64,000 nucleotides of DNA from NCBI GenBank assembly GCA_033283385.1, contig JAWMQQ010000001.1, positions 124,001-188,000 on the forward strand. Reading direction: 5' to 3'. The notes below the pieces were generated by a model. That model saw only the letters and a program-made list of their open reading frames with translations, did not search any database and had not been told where the DNA came from. Positions 9,947 to 18,734 of this stretch are shown here, piece by piece. This DNA comes from Mangrovimicrobium sp033283385 (lineage in GTDB: Bacteria > Pseudomonadota > Gammaproteobacteria > Pseudomonadales > Halieaceae). How positions within the stretch are numbered: position 1 is the first letter of the stretch; the number at the start of each line of letters is the position of its first letter. Both the position numbers and the translations under genes were made by a program.

Positions 9947-10354
9947 ATGCCGCATACCGGACCCCTCGAAGACCGCGAACTGATCCGCGAACTCATCGAG
10001 CGCTACTGCGACGCCGTCAACCAACGCGATGCCGAAGCCTGGGGCGCCACCTGGGCCGAGGAAGCGGACTGGGAACTGCCGCACCTCGACGTCAAGATTT
10101 CCGGCCGCGACGCCATCGTCAGCGCCTGGCTGGACGCGATGAAAATGTTCCCCTTCGTCAACATGATGGCCCAGGCCGGCAGTATCGAGGTCGACGGCGA
10201 CCGCGCGGTGATGCGCAGCTATACCGCAGAGGTGGCGGTGCTGGAGGACGGCAAGGAAATTCGTCCGCGGGGCGAGTACGCCGATGAGTGCGTCAAGCTG
10301 AACGGCGAGTGGCTGTTCTCCCGCCGTATCTTCAAGGTACTGCACGGGGAGTAA
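9947..10354 (+). CDS. SnoaL-like / NTF2-fold protein
   Basis: A 135-residue alpha+beta cone protein with the family pattern DRELIRELIERYCDAVNQRD...W...F near the N-terminus. Members are small hydratases, cyclases, isomerases or dehydratases, some acting as limonene-epoxide-hydrolase or ketosteroid-isomerase relatives. The ATG at 9947 was chosen over an upstream GTG because GGAGAGAG lies before it. It clearly resembles the protein at 52116 (shared TGP-EDR-IRELIE, AWGATWAE/SWGQVWAE, GRDAIV). Both copies neighbour a Rieske oxygenase, which suggests they process the oxygenation product or assist the oxygenase. Confidence 0.88.
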   Translation: MPHTGPLEDRELIRELIERYCDAVNQRDAEAWGATWAEEADWELPHLDVKISGRDAIVSAWLDAMKMFPFVNMMAQAGSIEVDGDRAVMRSYTAEVAVLEDGKEIRPRGEYADECVKLNGEWLFSRRIFKVLHGE

Positions 10355-10436
10355 ACGACCCGGCTGCGGGGTTTGCCGTGGCACGGAAGCGCACACGGCA
10401 GGTCCCCGGGGCACACCCCTTACTGAAGCGCCGCCC

Positions 10437-11237
10437 TCACTGCAGGGACCTGAGGATATCCCCCGGGTGCTCCCTGAGGCGGCCCTTTCGGTCCAGCTTC
10501 TCGATAACCTCCGGGTTGGCGATCTTGGCCCGCCAGTCGGATTCCAGGTCCTGGCGTTGCAGGCCGAGCGCGCCCTCCTGGTCGCTGGAGAGTGCTCCTG
10601 CAAACAGGTGGCCGGCAGCCTCCTCGAATCTCCGCGAGTCGAATTGCCCGTCCCGAAGCATGTCCTCGAAGCGGATGATGACCGGTTGGCTGTTTCGCCG
10701 GGCAATCCCGTACATTTGTGTGTACCAGGAAACGGCGGCGTCCTGGTACGCCAGAAATTTCCTCGCCGACACCTTCGGCTTGATCTCGGTGGTATCGGTC
10801 TTGGTATACGTTCCGACGATTTGCGCCTTCAGCGCAGATACATAGGAATCGACCAGGCTTCGCGTCAGGAAGATGAAGTCGAAGTCGAATGCGGAAAAAA
10901 ATAACTCCAGCTTCCTGTCACCGAGCTGGTTATTGAAAATCTTGAAAAACAGCACTTCGGCCTGTTCCTGCCGGGCGCATTCCCGCAACGCCGAATAGAA
11001 GGCCACCGGCTGCCGCCGCCTGAATGTGGTGAAGCTCTTCTGCGTGCTGTTGGCGACCTGTTCAAAATCCGTGCCGTTGAGCTGGTTGATGTGCCGAACC
11101 TCCTGTGGCTGCACGCCCCAGGCATTCACATGATGGAAGATATCGAACTTTCCCCTGACGCCTGGGGTTTGCGATACCACTTCGCAGATTTTATTGGAGC
11201 CGGTGCGGGGATTGGCTACCAGGCAAACATTTCGCAT
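10437..11237 (-). CDS. Sulfotransferase-family protein
   Basis: Probable PAPS-dependent sulfotransferase of about 266 residues. The 5'-phosphosulfate loop NPRTGSNK lies at residues 9-16 after a short beta strand (MRNVCLVA), and FIFLTRSLVDSYVSAL fits the 3'-phosphate-binding segment. A GTG at 11264 could add nine residues, but homology begins at the ATG used here. It stands alone, convergent with the SnoaL gene (82-bp gap) and tail-to-head with the TPR regulator. GC looks lower than in the catabolic genes to its left. Target (lipid, glycan or small molecule) unknown. Confidence 0.75.
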   Translation of the reverse strand: MRNVCLVANPRTGSNKICEVVSQTPGVRGKFDIFHHVNAWGVQPQEVRHINQLNGTDFEQVANSTQKSFTTFRRRQPVAFYSALRECARQEQAEVLFFKIFNNQLGDRKLELFFSAFDFDFIFLTRSLVDSYVSALKAQIVGTYTKTDTTEIKPKVSARKFLAYQDAAVSWYTQMYGIARRNSQPVIIRFEDMLRDGQFDSRRFEEAAGHLFAGALSSDQEGALGLQRQDLESDWRAKIANPEVIEKLDRKGRLREHPGDILRSLQ

Positions 11238-11388
11238 CTCGATCTTCGAACTTGTAGTCAACACTGAAGCGTGGCCTTGGGCCGAGGCAGTGTACCGGAA
11301 ATCCAGTGTGAATGCGGGCGGGAGGTTGGGAGAGCGGCCGCGGCGATCGCAAAGTGGTGCCGGCGTCCGGCTCTGCCCAACGTGTTCG

Positions 11389-12759
11389 TCAGGCCCGGTC
11401 GTACAGCCCGAGCAGCCGGCTATCGAGCAGCAGGGATGCCAGCCGGGGATCCGTTCGCATCCCGTACAACCAGGGGCAATGTTCCTGCTTGCTGGCGAGC
11501 ATCAGGTCGACTGCCTCGCTGTCGCGCCCCAACTCGAGAAGCGCCGGCACAATGTGAGGCCGGGGGCACCGATTCCGGTTGGTCTCCAGCGCCAGCTTCA
11601 CGAGTTTGCCAGCCTTCGGGCGGCTACCCACTGCCGCTTCAACGTAGGCGATTTGCGCCACGACTGCAGGAAGGTCGCCGGACAGCGCCATGGCGCGGGC
11701 CGCGGATTCCAGTGCCTCCTTGCCCCTGCCCTGGTAGGCGAGGAAGACGGCGCCATAGGCATGCGTGGTGTCGTCGTCCGGGTAAGTTTCGGCGAGTTCA
11801 GCTTCGAGTGCGACGGCCGCGTCGACATCGTCGCTGTGAAACAGGGTGAATGCGAGGCCGTGGCGATTGAGCAGGGACAGGGGGTTCAGCCTGAACCCTT
11901 CCCGCTGGTCACGCACGGCCGCCTGCGCGTCGCCCATCGCCCGCATGAACCACGAGCGATGGGCATGGCCCGGCGCGTACTCCGGGTCATCCGCCAGTGC
12001 CGCGTCCAGCATCGCCAGGCCCTCATCCAGCTTCTGGCCGATCATGCCCTGGAACCAGCCCATGATGATCCTTGACGAGACGTGTGATGGATTGTTGTCC
12101 AGGGCTGCTCTGCAAGCCTTCAAGCCCCGGCGAAGTGCTGCGCCAGGCGCCAGGTATCCCCTGACACACTGGTACATCGTCACTTCGCCTATCCCGGCCA
12201 GCGCGGCGTTGTAGCCGGGGTCCAGTTCTACCGCCTTTTGCAGGCACCCGAGTGCCCGCTCCAGTTTCTCCGGGCGCGGGATACTGGCCTCACGCAGGGC
12301 GCACATGTAGTAGGAATAGGCTGTCGTGTTGTCCGTTTCCACCGAGTCGAGCCGGGCGGGCGTGCTCCGGGCGGGATGCTGCTCCTCGATCGGCGCGGAT
12401 ATCCGGTACCCGTGCCTGGGCACTGTCTCGATGCAGTCCGCGCCGGACTCGCGCAGGATCCTGCGCAGTGAGTAGACGCACCGGGCCAGCGACTCGTAGC
12501 GAACCTGCTGGCGGGGCCAGAGGGTTCTCTCGATCTGGACATGCGAGACCACGCTGCCCTTTGCACCGAGCAAGAGCTCGAGCAATTGGGTCTCCTTGGG
12601 TGGAACGGGCACTCGCCGGCCACTACGAAACAACCCCTGCCCCGGATCGAAGCTGAGGTCGGCGAACACGTAGACAGGAGTAGCCTCACTCTTCGTCCGT
12701 ATTACTGTCCTGCGATTCACCTTTAACCTATTGAAATCATTGATTTTGTGGACAGGCAT
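11389..12759 (-). CDS. Winged-helix (OmpR/CadC-type) regulator with TPR-like C-terminus
   Basis: The 456-residue protein has an OmpR-type winged helix at about residues 30-115 (FDPGQGLFRSGRRVPVPPKE, QLLELLLGAKGSVVSH, VYSLRRILRE, ETVPRHGYR). About 300 residues of helical repeats follow, with several TPR-like units such as ALGCLQKAVELDPGYNAALA and LAMLDAALADDPEYAPGHA. No membrane segment separates the halves, unlike CadC/ToxR, so it is probably cytoplasmic. It is transcribed divergently from the porin at 13014, which it may control. No clear Shine-Dalgarno precedes the ATG. The TPR half probably senses a partner protein or peptide. Confidence 0.85.
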   Translation of the reverse strand: MPVHKINDFNRLKVNRRTVIRTKSEATPVYVFADLSFDPGQGLFRSGRRVPVPPKETQLLELLLGAKGSVVSHVQIERTLWPRQQVRYESLARCVYSLRRILRESGADCIETVPRHGYRISAPIEEQHPARSTPARLDSVETDNTTAYSYYMCALREASIPRPEKLERALGCLQKAVELDPGYNAALAGIGEVTMYQCVRGYLAPGAALRRGLKACRAALDNNPSHVSSRIIMGWFQGMIGQKLDEGLAMLDAALADDPEYAPGHAHRSWFMRAMGDAQAAVRDQREGFRLNPLSLLNRHGLAFTLFHSDDVDAAVALEAELAETYPDDDTTHAYGAVFLAYQGRGKEALESAARAMALSGDLPAVVAQIAYVEAAVGSRPKAGKLVKLALETNRNRCPRPHIVPALLELGRDSEAVDLMLASKQEHCPWLYGMRTDPRLASLLLDSRLLGLYDRA

Positions 12760-13013
12760 AGTTGAAGCAGAGGCGCGGGTGCGCCGTGTTCCAATATAAA
12801 ACCACTGCTTTTGCCCCAGAACTGCGGGGCTTCCTGCTTCATCATATTTTCATCAACCAGTGGACCGATACGGCGACTATATTTACTCGTGTTCACGTTT
12901 TGCTCACAGGGGGGATTCCTGAAGCCGGCCCGTTGCTCCCCGAGCCTGGGAAAGCCGCCTGGCCGTTGTGTGCAAAACCGAAGTATTTCAACGCCTTTAT
13001 GATAGTGCATCGC

Positions 13014-14576
13014 ATGAATGAGTCTACCGAGCAGCACCACCCATCGAAGTCCCCCGCCAGGCCAATGAGTCGCAGCACCTGTCCGCCGAAACTGGCAGTC
13101 CCCCTGTGGGTGCTGCTGGCCGCGCTATCCACCCCGGTGAGCAGCCAGACGATGACCATGGAGGAAATGCAGGCGCAATTGCAGGCCATGCAGGCCCAAC
13201 TGCAGGAGATGCAGGGCATGAAGGCCAGGATGGAGGTCATGCAACGGGAGTTGGACGTCCTGCGCGAGCGGGATGCATCCCGGCAGGCGCCGGTGAGCAG
13301 CCAGGTCGTGAGTAGCGGTGACAATAGCCAGGGGACCGCCGCGAGCAGCCCGGCTCCGGATGCCGGAGACACCAGGCAAATTGCCGAACTCACCGAGCCG
13401 GACACCCAGGCGATCCTCGACACCATGCCACTTGCGCCACTGGGGCGCGGCGAACAACTCAACGATCCCAATTTCAAGAAATCCGTGCCGCTGTTCGGCT
13501 CTGACTACAGGTTCTCCCTCGGCGGCTATGCCAAGACCGACCTGATTTTCGACTTCGACGGCGTGGGCGACCCCTACCAGTTCCTGCTGAACGAGATCCC
13601 CGTCAACGACTCGCCACAGGGCGGCAGCTACAGCAAGTTGCAGATCCGGGAGAGCCGCACGAACCTCGAAATCCGCAACATGGCCTCCCCTTACAAGATC
13701 GACAAGTTCTACCTGGAATTCGATTTCTGGGACGGCCGGGACAACACGAATTTCCGGCTGCGCCACGCCTACATGCAGTTCGGGCAGCTACTGGCGGGAC
13801 GCACCTGGAGCATCATCACGGAACTGCGCGCCCTGCCACTGATTCTGGACTTCGCCGCCGGTGACGCCATCCTCGGCGGGCGCTCCGAGCAGATCAAGTG
13901 GGACGGCGACAAGATCTTCGGCGCGGTCGACTGGGCAGTGGGCCTGGAAGCCTATGACGATACGCGCATCCTGACTCCGGAGAGCCTGGACGGCCACGGG
14001 CTGGCCCGCGCCAATGCCCCGCGCTTGTCGGGCGGCCTCAGCTACCCCTGGGACCACGGTGTATTCAGCGTCGGCGGGGCCGTCAACGAAGTGCGCTTCG
14101 ACGGGGCGAAAGGTTACGGTAGCGAGTCCGACGTGGGTTGGACGGCGGTGTTGGGCGGCAGGGTTTACCTCGACCAGGACAACCGCAACTTTCTCGGCTT
14201 CAACGCCGGCTACACCGACGGTACCGTGGCGGACATCATCGCGTTTGCCAACGCGGGCACGCCCAATGCCGCGCTGGATGAAAACGGCAACCTGGACCTG
14301 GCCGAGGGCTGGAATGCCAACATGGGCATGCACCTCGACCTCCCCGGCAAGTTTTCATCCAACTTCCATCTCGCCTACACCAAGCTCGAAGAAATCCCCG
14401 CCCTGTTCCCGCTGGATGAGATGGCCGAGGCCTGGGCGGGGCACGCCAACCTGATCTACGACGTCGACCCGCGTTTCCGGGTAGGCATGGAGTACATGTG
14501 GGGCGAGAAGAAAATCGTTTCCGGCGATGACGGTGACGCGTCGCGCCTGCAGTTCAGCACGTTTTATTACTATTGA
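13014..14576 (+). CDS. DcaP-like trimeric outer-membrane porin
   Basis: Outer-membrane channel. An N-terminal signal (hydrophobic LAVPLWVLLAAL) precedes a Gln/Met-rich coiled coil with the repeat MQAQLQ at roughly residues 45-85. A beta-barrel then begins near FGSDYRFSLGGYAKTDLIFD and ends in an aromatic FSTFYYY, the usual outer-membrane sorting end. The coiled coil plus barrel matches DcaP-type porins for negatively charged small molecules; OprO/P-type is the alternative. The start is uncertain: 13065 would give a more compact signal peptide, and neither start has a strong ribosome site. It lies upstream of the exported-hydrolase block and may feed it. Confidence 0.78.
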   Translation: MNESTEQHHPSKSPARPMSRSTCPPKLAVPLWVLLAALSTPVSSQTMTMEEMQAQLQAMQAQLQEMQGMKARMEVMQRELDVLRERDASRQAPVSSQVVSSGDNSQGTAASSPAPDAGDTRQIAELTEPDTQAILDTMPLAPLGRGEQLNDPNFKKSVPLFGSDYRFSLGGYAKTDLIFDFDGVGDPYQFLLNEIPVNDSPQGGSYSKLQIRESRTNLEIRNMASPYKIDKFYLEFDFWDGRDNTNFRLRHAYMQFGQLLAGRTWSIITELRALPLILDFAAGDAILGGRSEQIKWDGDKIFGAVDWAVGLEAYDDTRILTPESLDGHGLARANAPRLSGGLSYPWDHGVFSVGGAVNEVRFDGAKGYGSESDVGWTAVLGGRVYLDQDNRNFLGFNAGYTDGTVADIIAFANAGTPNAALDENGNLDLAEGWNANMGMHLDLPGKFSSNFHLAYTKLEEIPALFPLDEMAEAWAGHANLIYDVDPRFRVGMEYMWGEKKIVSGDDGDASRLQFSTFYYY

Positions 14577-14680
14577 TGCGGTTTGCAATGGCGCCGCTGA
14601 AGACAACGGATCGTCGTCGTATCTAGATCGAAATGCTCCCAAGCGGGAAGGCTGGAGTGAAAAACACAGGGGGAAAAACC

Positions 14681-15535
14681 ATGAAATTTTTCAAAAGTAC
14701 GTGTTTGAGTATTGTGGCACTGGCCAGTGCGGCCGGCTTGCCGGGCTTGGCAAATGCAGAAGAAGAGGCCGGGGAGAAAACAGCCGCAGAAATTGCCGCC
14801 GAGCTGGCCAACCCCAATACCGTTCTCGGCACGATGAATTTCAACCTGGACTACATCTCCTTTGATGGCGATCTTCCCGGTGCGAATGACCAGAGCGCCC
14901 TGCGCCTGACCTTCCAGCCCAGCTTGCCATATCCCCTGGGCAACGGCGTGAACTTTTTTGCCCGGCCGGCGATTCCCGTGATCATCAAGCAGGATGTTCC
15001 CAAGGCCAACGGATACGATGATCCCGGATTCAACCTCGGCGATATCGGGTTCGACGTCGGTGTCGGTAAGACTTACTCGAACGGTATTGTCGCTATCGGC
15101 GGTGTTGTGGGCACCCTGCCCACCGCGACGGATGATGCTTATGGCAAGGACCAGTGGGCCCTCGGGCCGGAAGCCCTGCTGGCGATAGTAAAGCCCTGGG
15201 GCGCGCTCGGCGTGTTGCTGACCCACCAATGGGACGTCGCCGGCGACAATGACGTCGATACCAATGTGACTGGCGGCCAGTATTTCTGGGTCGTGAACCT
15301 GAAAGAAGGCTGGCAACTTCGGTCCGGGCCGACATTCGCCTACGATCACGAAGCGAAGAGCGGGCAGCGCTGGACATTCCCTATCGGTGTTGGCATTAAC
15401 AAGACCACGTTCATTGGTAAGACGCCGTGGAAATTCGGTCTGGAGTACTGGGACTACGTAGAAGCCCCCGATGCCTTTGGCCCCGACTATCAAATTCGAT
15501 TTGTTGTCGCGCCGGTTGTGCCGCTTCCCTGGTGA
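14681..15535 (+). CDS. Outer-membrane beta-barrel protein (phenol-degradation MetA-like transporter family)
   Basis: The 284-residue protein has a signal peptide (MKFFKSTCLSIVALASAAG, cleavage near ANA-EE). A glycine/aromatic-rich beta pattern follows, including ARPAIPVIIKQD, NLGDIGFDVGVGKTY and WKFGLEYWDYVEAP. This fits the family of putative outer-membrane transporters often annotated as MetA-pathway-of-phenol-degradation proteins; assignment is by overall pattern, not a unique motif. AGGGGG before the ATG at 14681 decides the start over an in-frame codon 48 bp upstream. It lies 104 bp after the porin and 74 bp before the first serine hydrolase, so all may be co-expressed. Confidence 0.65.
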   Translation: MKFFKSTCLSIVALASAAGLPGLANAEEEAGEKTAAEIAAELANPNTVLGTMNFNLDYISFDGDLPGANDQSALRLTFQPSLPYPLGNGVNFFARPAIPVIIKQDVPKANGYDDPGFNLGDIGFDVGVGKTYSNGIVAIGGVVGTLPTATDDAYGKDQWALGPEALLAIVKPWGALGVLLTHQWDVAGDNDVDTNVTGGQYFWVVNLKEGWQLRSGPTFAYDHEAKSGQRWTFPIGVGINKTTFIGKTPWKFGLEYWDYVEAPDAFGPDYQIRFVVAPVVPLPW

Positions 15536-15609
15536 CGAATCCCAACGTGAGATATGGGTGGCCGTGTACCTGAAGGCAGCCCGGGCTTCCCCCGAATTGA
15601 GGAATTGAA

Positions 15610-16968
15610 ATGAAAAACATCACGCCTTTAATAAATGCCCGCCCAAAACGCCGTTCACAATTCTCCAGATGCCTGGCAATTTCTTCCGGGGTCTTTCTGT
15701 ATGCAACCCAGTGCTTGCAGCCAGCCCTGGCCCAGGAGCGCATCGTGTCGAGAGACACACCTGTTGCTGAGGTGCGCGAAATTTTCAACTACTTCCACAC
15801 GCCCGCCAACGTGGTTCAGATCCAGGTTGCCAGTGAGAAAACGCTGTATGCCTGGCAAAACATGTCGGCGTTTCAGTACACGATGCAAATCAATCGCGAT
15901 GGACCCATCAGTAACCTCCCGGAGAAAATCGACCCAAAGCTTGGCCAGCTCACATTTACCCGCCCGGGCATGGCGCCAGAGACCGTGGCACAGCACTTCG
16001 AATCCAGCAACATGGATGCCATGCTGGTGCTGCACAAGGGGAATGTAGTCTACGAGCGTTACAAGACCATGCGCCCGTTTGACAAGCATCAGTGGTTCTC
16101 CTGCAGCAAGGTCGTTCCAGGCACTCTGGTGGAATTACTGGCTCTTGAGGGCAAGGTTGATCTCAAGAAGCCGGTAAGTAGCTATGTCCCCGAGCTGAAA
16201 GGCTCGGGCTGGGACAAGGTCACTGTCGAGGAAACGCTGGACATGGCCACCGGGCTGGATTCGACAGAGCACGAAGAGCCCAACGACGATGCTCGTGTTA
16301 ACCCCATACGCGGTTGGTACAAATGGGCCGTGAGTCTCGGGTTGTTCGAAGACAAGGACAAACTCAATCAGTCGCCCTTCGATGTGTTGCGCAACATGAA
16401 GAAGGTGAAGCCCGGGCATACCGCCTTCGAATACAACTCGATAAACACATTCGTGCTTGAACTCATTGTGAACGAGGTGACAGGCCAGACGCTCAACGAA
16501 GTCTTCGGGGACCGTGTCTGGCGCAAGATCGGCGCGCAGAACGATGCTTTTGTCGGTGTTACCAAGTACGGTCTGGGCAATGGTTGGGGGTTCATCAATA
16601 CCACACTGCGAGACATGGGCCGCTTCGCCATGATCTTCACGCCGAGCTGGAACAAGGTCAGCGGGGAGCAAATCATTCCGCCCGCCCTGATCGATTCGAT
16701 CCAACATGACGGAAAGCCGGAAATCTTTCTCAAGGGGTTTGTGGGTAAGGAATTGCAGCATTCATTTCCGGATATCAAGGGGCTGACCAACCGTTACCAG
16801 TGGGACATCGTGTTCCCGGACGGCGACTTCTACAAGGGCGGCGTCGGTGGCCAGGGAATCTATATTTCTCCCTCGGCGGATACTGTTGTCGTGTGGTTCA
16901 GCACCGGCAAGCAACAGGAAGAAATTATGGCGCGGCAGATCGCGAAAGCACTCGGAAAGTCGGCGTAA
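15610..16968 (+). CDS. Exported serine hydrolase, beta-lactamase class C/PBP fold (copy 1)
   Basis: Secreted serine hydrolase of 452 residues. A signal region ends near ALAQE at about residue 42. The nucleophile motif S-x-x-K is FSCSK (Ser164, Lys167), and the second motif is Y275-N-S in FEYNS. GVGGQGIYI near the C-terminus takes the place of the KTG strand. The family includes D-aminopeptidases, esterases, beta-lactamases and the linear-microcystin hydrolase MlrB. A related copy lies at 21744 with the same layout (LSKPVVDYVPELKG against LKKPVSSYVPELKG). It is first in a run of six exported hydrolases. Peptide or amide substrate is likely; the exact one is unknown. Confidence 0.88.
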   Translation: MKNITPLINARPKRRSQFSRCLAISSGVFLYATQCLQPALAQERIVSRDTPVAEVREIFNYFHTPANVVQIQVASEKTLYAWQNMSAFQYTMQINRDGPISNLPEKIDPKLGQLTFTRPGMAPETVAQHFESSNMDAMLVLHKGNVVYERYKTMRPFDKHQWFSCSKVVPGTLVELLALEGKVDLKKPVSSYVPELKGSGWDKVTVEETLDMATGLDSTEHEEPNDDARVNPIRGWYKWAVSLGLFEDKDKLNQSPFDVLRNMKKVKPGHTAFEYNSINTFVLELIVNEVTGQTLNEVFGDRVWRKIGAQNDAFVGVTKYGLGNGWGFINTTLRDMGRFAMIFTPSWNKVSGEQIIPPALIDSIQHDGKPEIFLKGFVGKELQHSFPDIKGLTNRYQWDIVFPDGDFYKGGVGGQGIYISPSADTVVVWFSTGKQQEEIMARQIAKALGKSA

Positions 16969-17041
16969 GCGGACTTTTCATCGTACAGCACTAATTGGCG
17001 TTCTTGAGGCGTCTGGATACTTGACTAGGAGAAGACCCACT

Positions 17042-18568
17042 ATGAACACGTCAAAGCAGCACTTGGCGAAATATTTTCTGGCAACCCTTCTCGGCATTGG
17101 CCTGTCATCGACAGGCTACGCCGACCAGGACTTTTCATCGATGCAGATGAAAGGTGTCGAGCCGGTCACCATCAAAGTGGATATCGACGCGGCCGCAAAG
17201 CGGCTGTCCAGGGCAGTGCAGTTCCCCACGATCTCGAACCAGGACAGGGACGACTTCGACGCCAAGGCGTTCAGCGATTACCACCACTTCCTGGTCGAAG
17301 CCTACCCCTTGGTGCACAAGACCATGAAAAGGGAAGTGCTGGGCGACCCACGCCCCTACAGCCTGCTCTACACCTGGGAGGGCAAGGACCCATCGCTGCC
17401 GCCGGCGCTGTTCTACGCGCACATGGATGTAGTGCCCGTGCCCGCGGATTCCAGGGACCAGTGGAAGCAGGACCCCTTCGGCGGCGCGATCGCGGATGGC
17501 TATATCTGGGGCCGCGGCGTCCTGGATGACAAGAACCAGATTCACGGACTGCTGGAAGCCGCGGAGATGAAGATCAAGGAGGGCTGGCAGCCCTCGCGGA
17601 CTATCTATTTCGTGTTCGGCCAGGACGAGGAAGTCGGCGGACCCGAAGGCGCCAGGTATATCGCCGATGTACTGGAGAACCGCGGCATCAAGCGTTTCGC
17701 CTACGTCATGGATGAGTCTGCGCCGCTGATTCCGGGTGTGTTTCCGGGTATTCCGGACAATACTGCCTTGATCGGTATTGCCCAGAAAGGCTACATCAGC
17801 CTGGAAATCGCCATTCACGGCATGGGCGGTCACTCCTCCCAGCCGCCTGCGGAATCGAACATCGGTATTCTTGCCAAGGCCATCACCAAGCTCGAGGCGG
17901 CACAGTTCCCGTACAAGATCCACCCGGCGCTGCGCTACCAGTACCGCTTCATGGGGCCCGAGTTGGACAAGGCCAAGCAGCCCATGTACGAGGCGGTCGC
18001 CTATGGCAAAGATGGTGAAATGACCGACCTGGAAAAGGAGTTCATCAATGAAATGGCCGCGAACCAGGTGACGCGGGCCATGCTGCATACGACGATTGCA
18101 GTCACGATGTTCAATGCGGGCATAAAGGATAACGTCCTGCCGCCTTCCGCCACTGCCGTAGTCAACTTCCGTCCGATGCCGGGTGATACGCCTGATGTAA
18201 TTATCGAACACGTCAAGAAGGCCATCGACGATGATCGCATCACCGTCAGGGACATCTCCGCGTCCACGCCGGCGACAGCCGTTGCCGATCCCTACAACAA
18301 CGCCTACAAGGCACTGGACAAGACCATCCGGCAGACCTGGGGCAATGACCTGATAGTGGCGCCGTTTTTCGTGATTGGCGGTTCAGACTCCAAGCACTTC
18401 CAGGCGCGCCCGTTCGCGCCGGATGTTTACACGTTCACTGGCATTCAACTGGAGTCGATGAAGGAATTCGCCGGGTTTCATGGCGTGAATGAACGTATCA
18501 AGGTGGACGAATACGCCAAGACGATCGGCTTCTTTTACCAGATGTTCAACAACCTGGAGGATCTTTGA
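17042..18568 (+). CDS. Exported M20-family metallopeptidase
   Basis: Di-zinc carboxypeptidase/aminoacylase-type enzyme of 508 residues. A signal peptide ends near STGYA-DQ at about residue 24. Metal and catalytic residues are visible in YAHMDVVPV (His, Asp), GRGVLDDKNQ (bridging Asp), FGQDEEVGG (catalytic Glu then ligand Glu) and GGSDSKHF (late His ligand). AGGAGA before the ATG at 17042 overrides an earlier in-frame start. Family members release amino acids from dipeptides, N-acyl amino acids or carbamates. Expected to act in the periplasm with the neighbouring dipeptidase and amidohydrolases. Confidence 0.92.
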   Translation: MNTSKQHLAKYFLATLLGIGLSSTGYADQDFSSMQMKGVEPVTIKVDIDAAAKRLSRAVQFPTISNQDRDDFDAKAFSDYHHFLVEAYPLVHKTMKREVLGDPRPYSLLYTWEGKDPSLPPALFYAHMDVVPVPADSRDQWKQDPFGGAIADGYIWGRGVLDDKNQIHGLLEAAEMKIKEGWQPSRTIYFVFGQDEEVGGPEGARYIADVLENRGIKRFAYVMDESAPLIPGVFPGIPDNTALIGIAQKGYISLEIAIHGMGGHSSQPPAESNIGILAKAITKLEAAQFPYKIHPALRYQYRFMGPELDKAKQPMYEAVAYGKDGEMTDLEKEFINEMAANQVTRAMLHTTIAVTMFNAGIKDNVLPPSATAVVNFRPMPGDTPDVIIEHVKKAIDDDRITVRDISASTPATAVADPYNNAYKALDKTIRQTWGNDLIVAPFFVIGGSDSKHFQARPFAPDVYTFTGIQLESMKEFAGFHGVNERIKVDEYAKTIGFFYQMFNNLEDL

Positions 18569-18598
18569 TTCTCCAGATAGTAAGACTGACCAACGATA

Positions 18599-18621
18599 CC
18601 CTCACTGGCAGTCAGTGAGGG
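18599..18621. other. Stable intergenic hairpin
   Basis: The arms CCCTCACTG and CAGTGAGGG are perfectly complementary (9 bp) around a 5-base loop, 30 bp after the M20 peptidase stop. No T-run follows, so it is more likely an mRNA-stabilising or attenuating structure within the hydrolase operon than a full terminator. The remainder of the gap to 18734 shows no gene. Confidence 0.55.
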
Positions 18622-18734
18622 CTAATCGCCAGGACAACAAACCTGGATTGAAGAAAAACAGGCATATACCTGCCTTCAAACGATGCAAATCTGTTACATG
18701 ACGCAATACGCCCGGATTAACGGAGGGAATTGGC

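Noticed and set aside
12762..13013. N-terminal extension of the porin starting at 12762
   Set aside because: The extra 84 codons show no family pattern and would place the signal peptide about 100 residues inside the protein.
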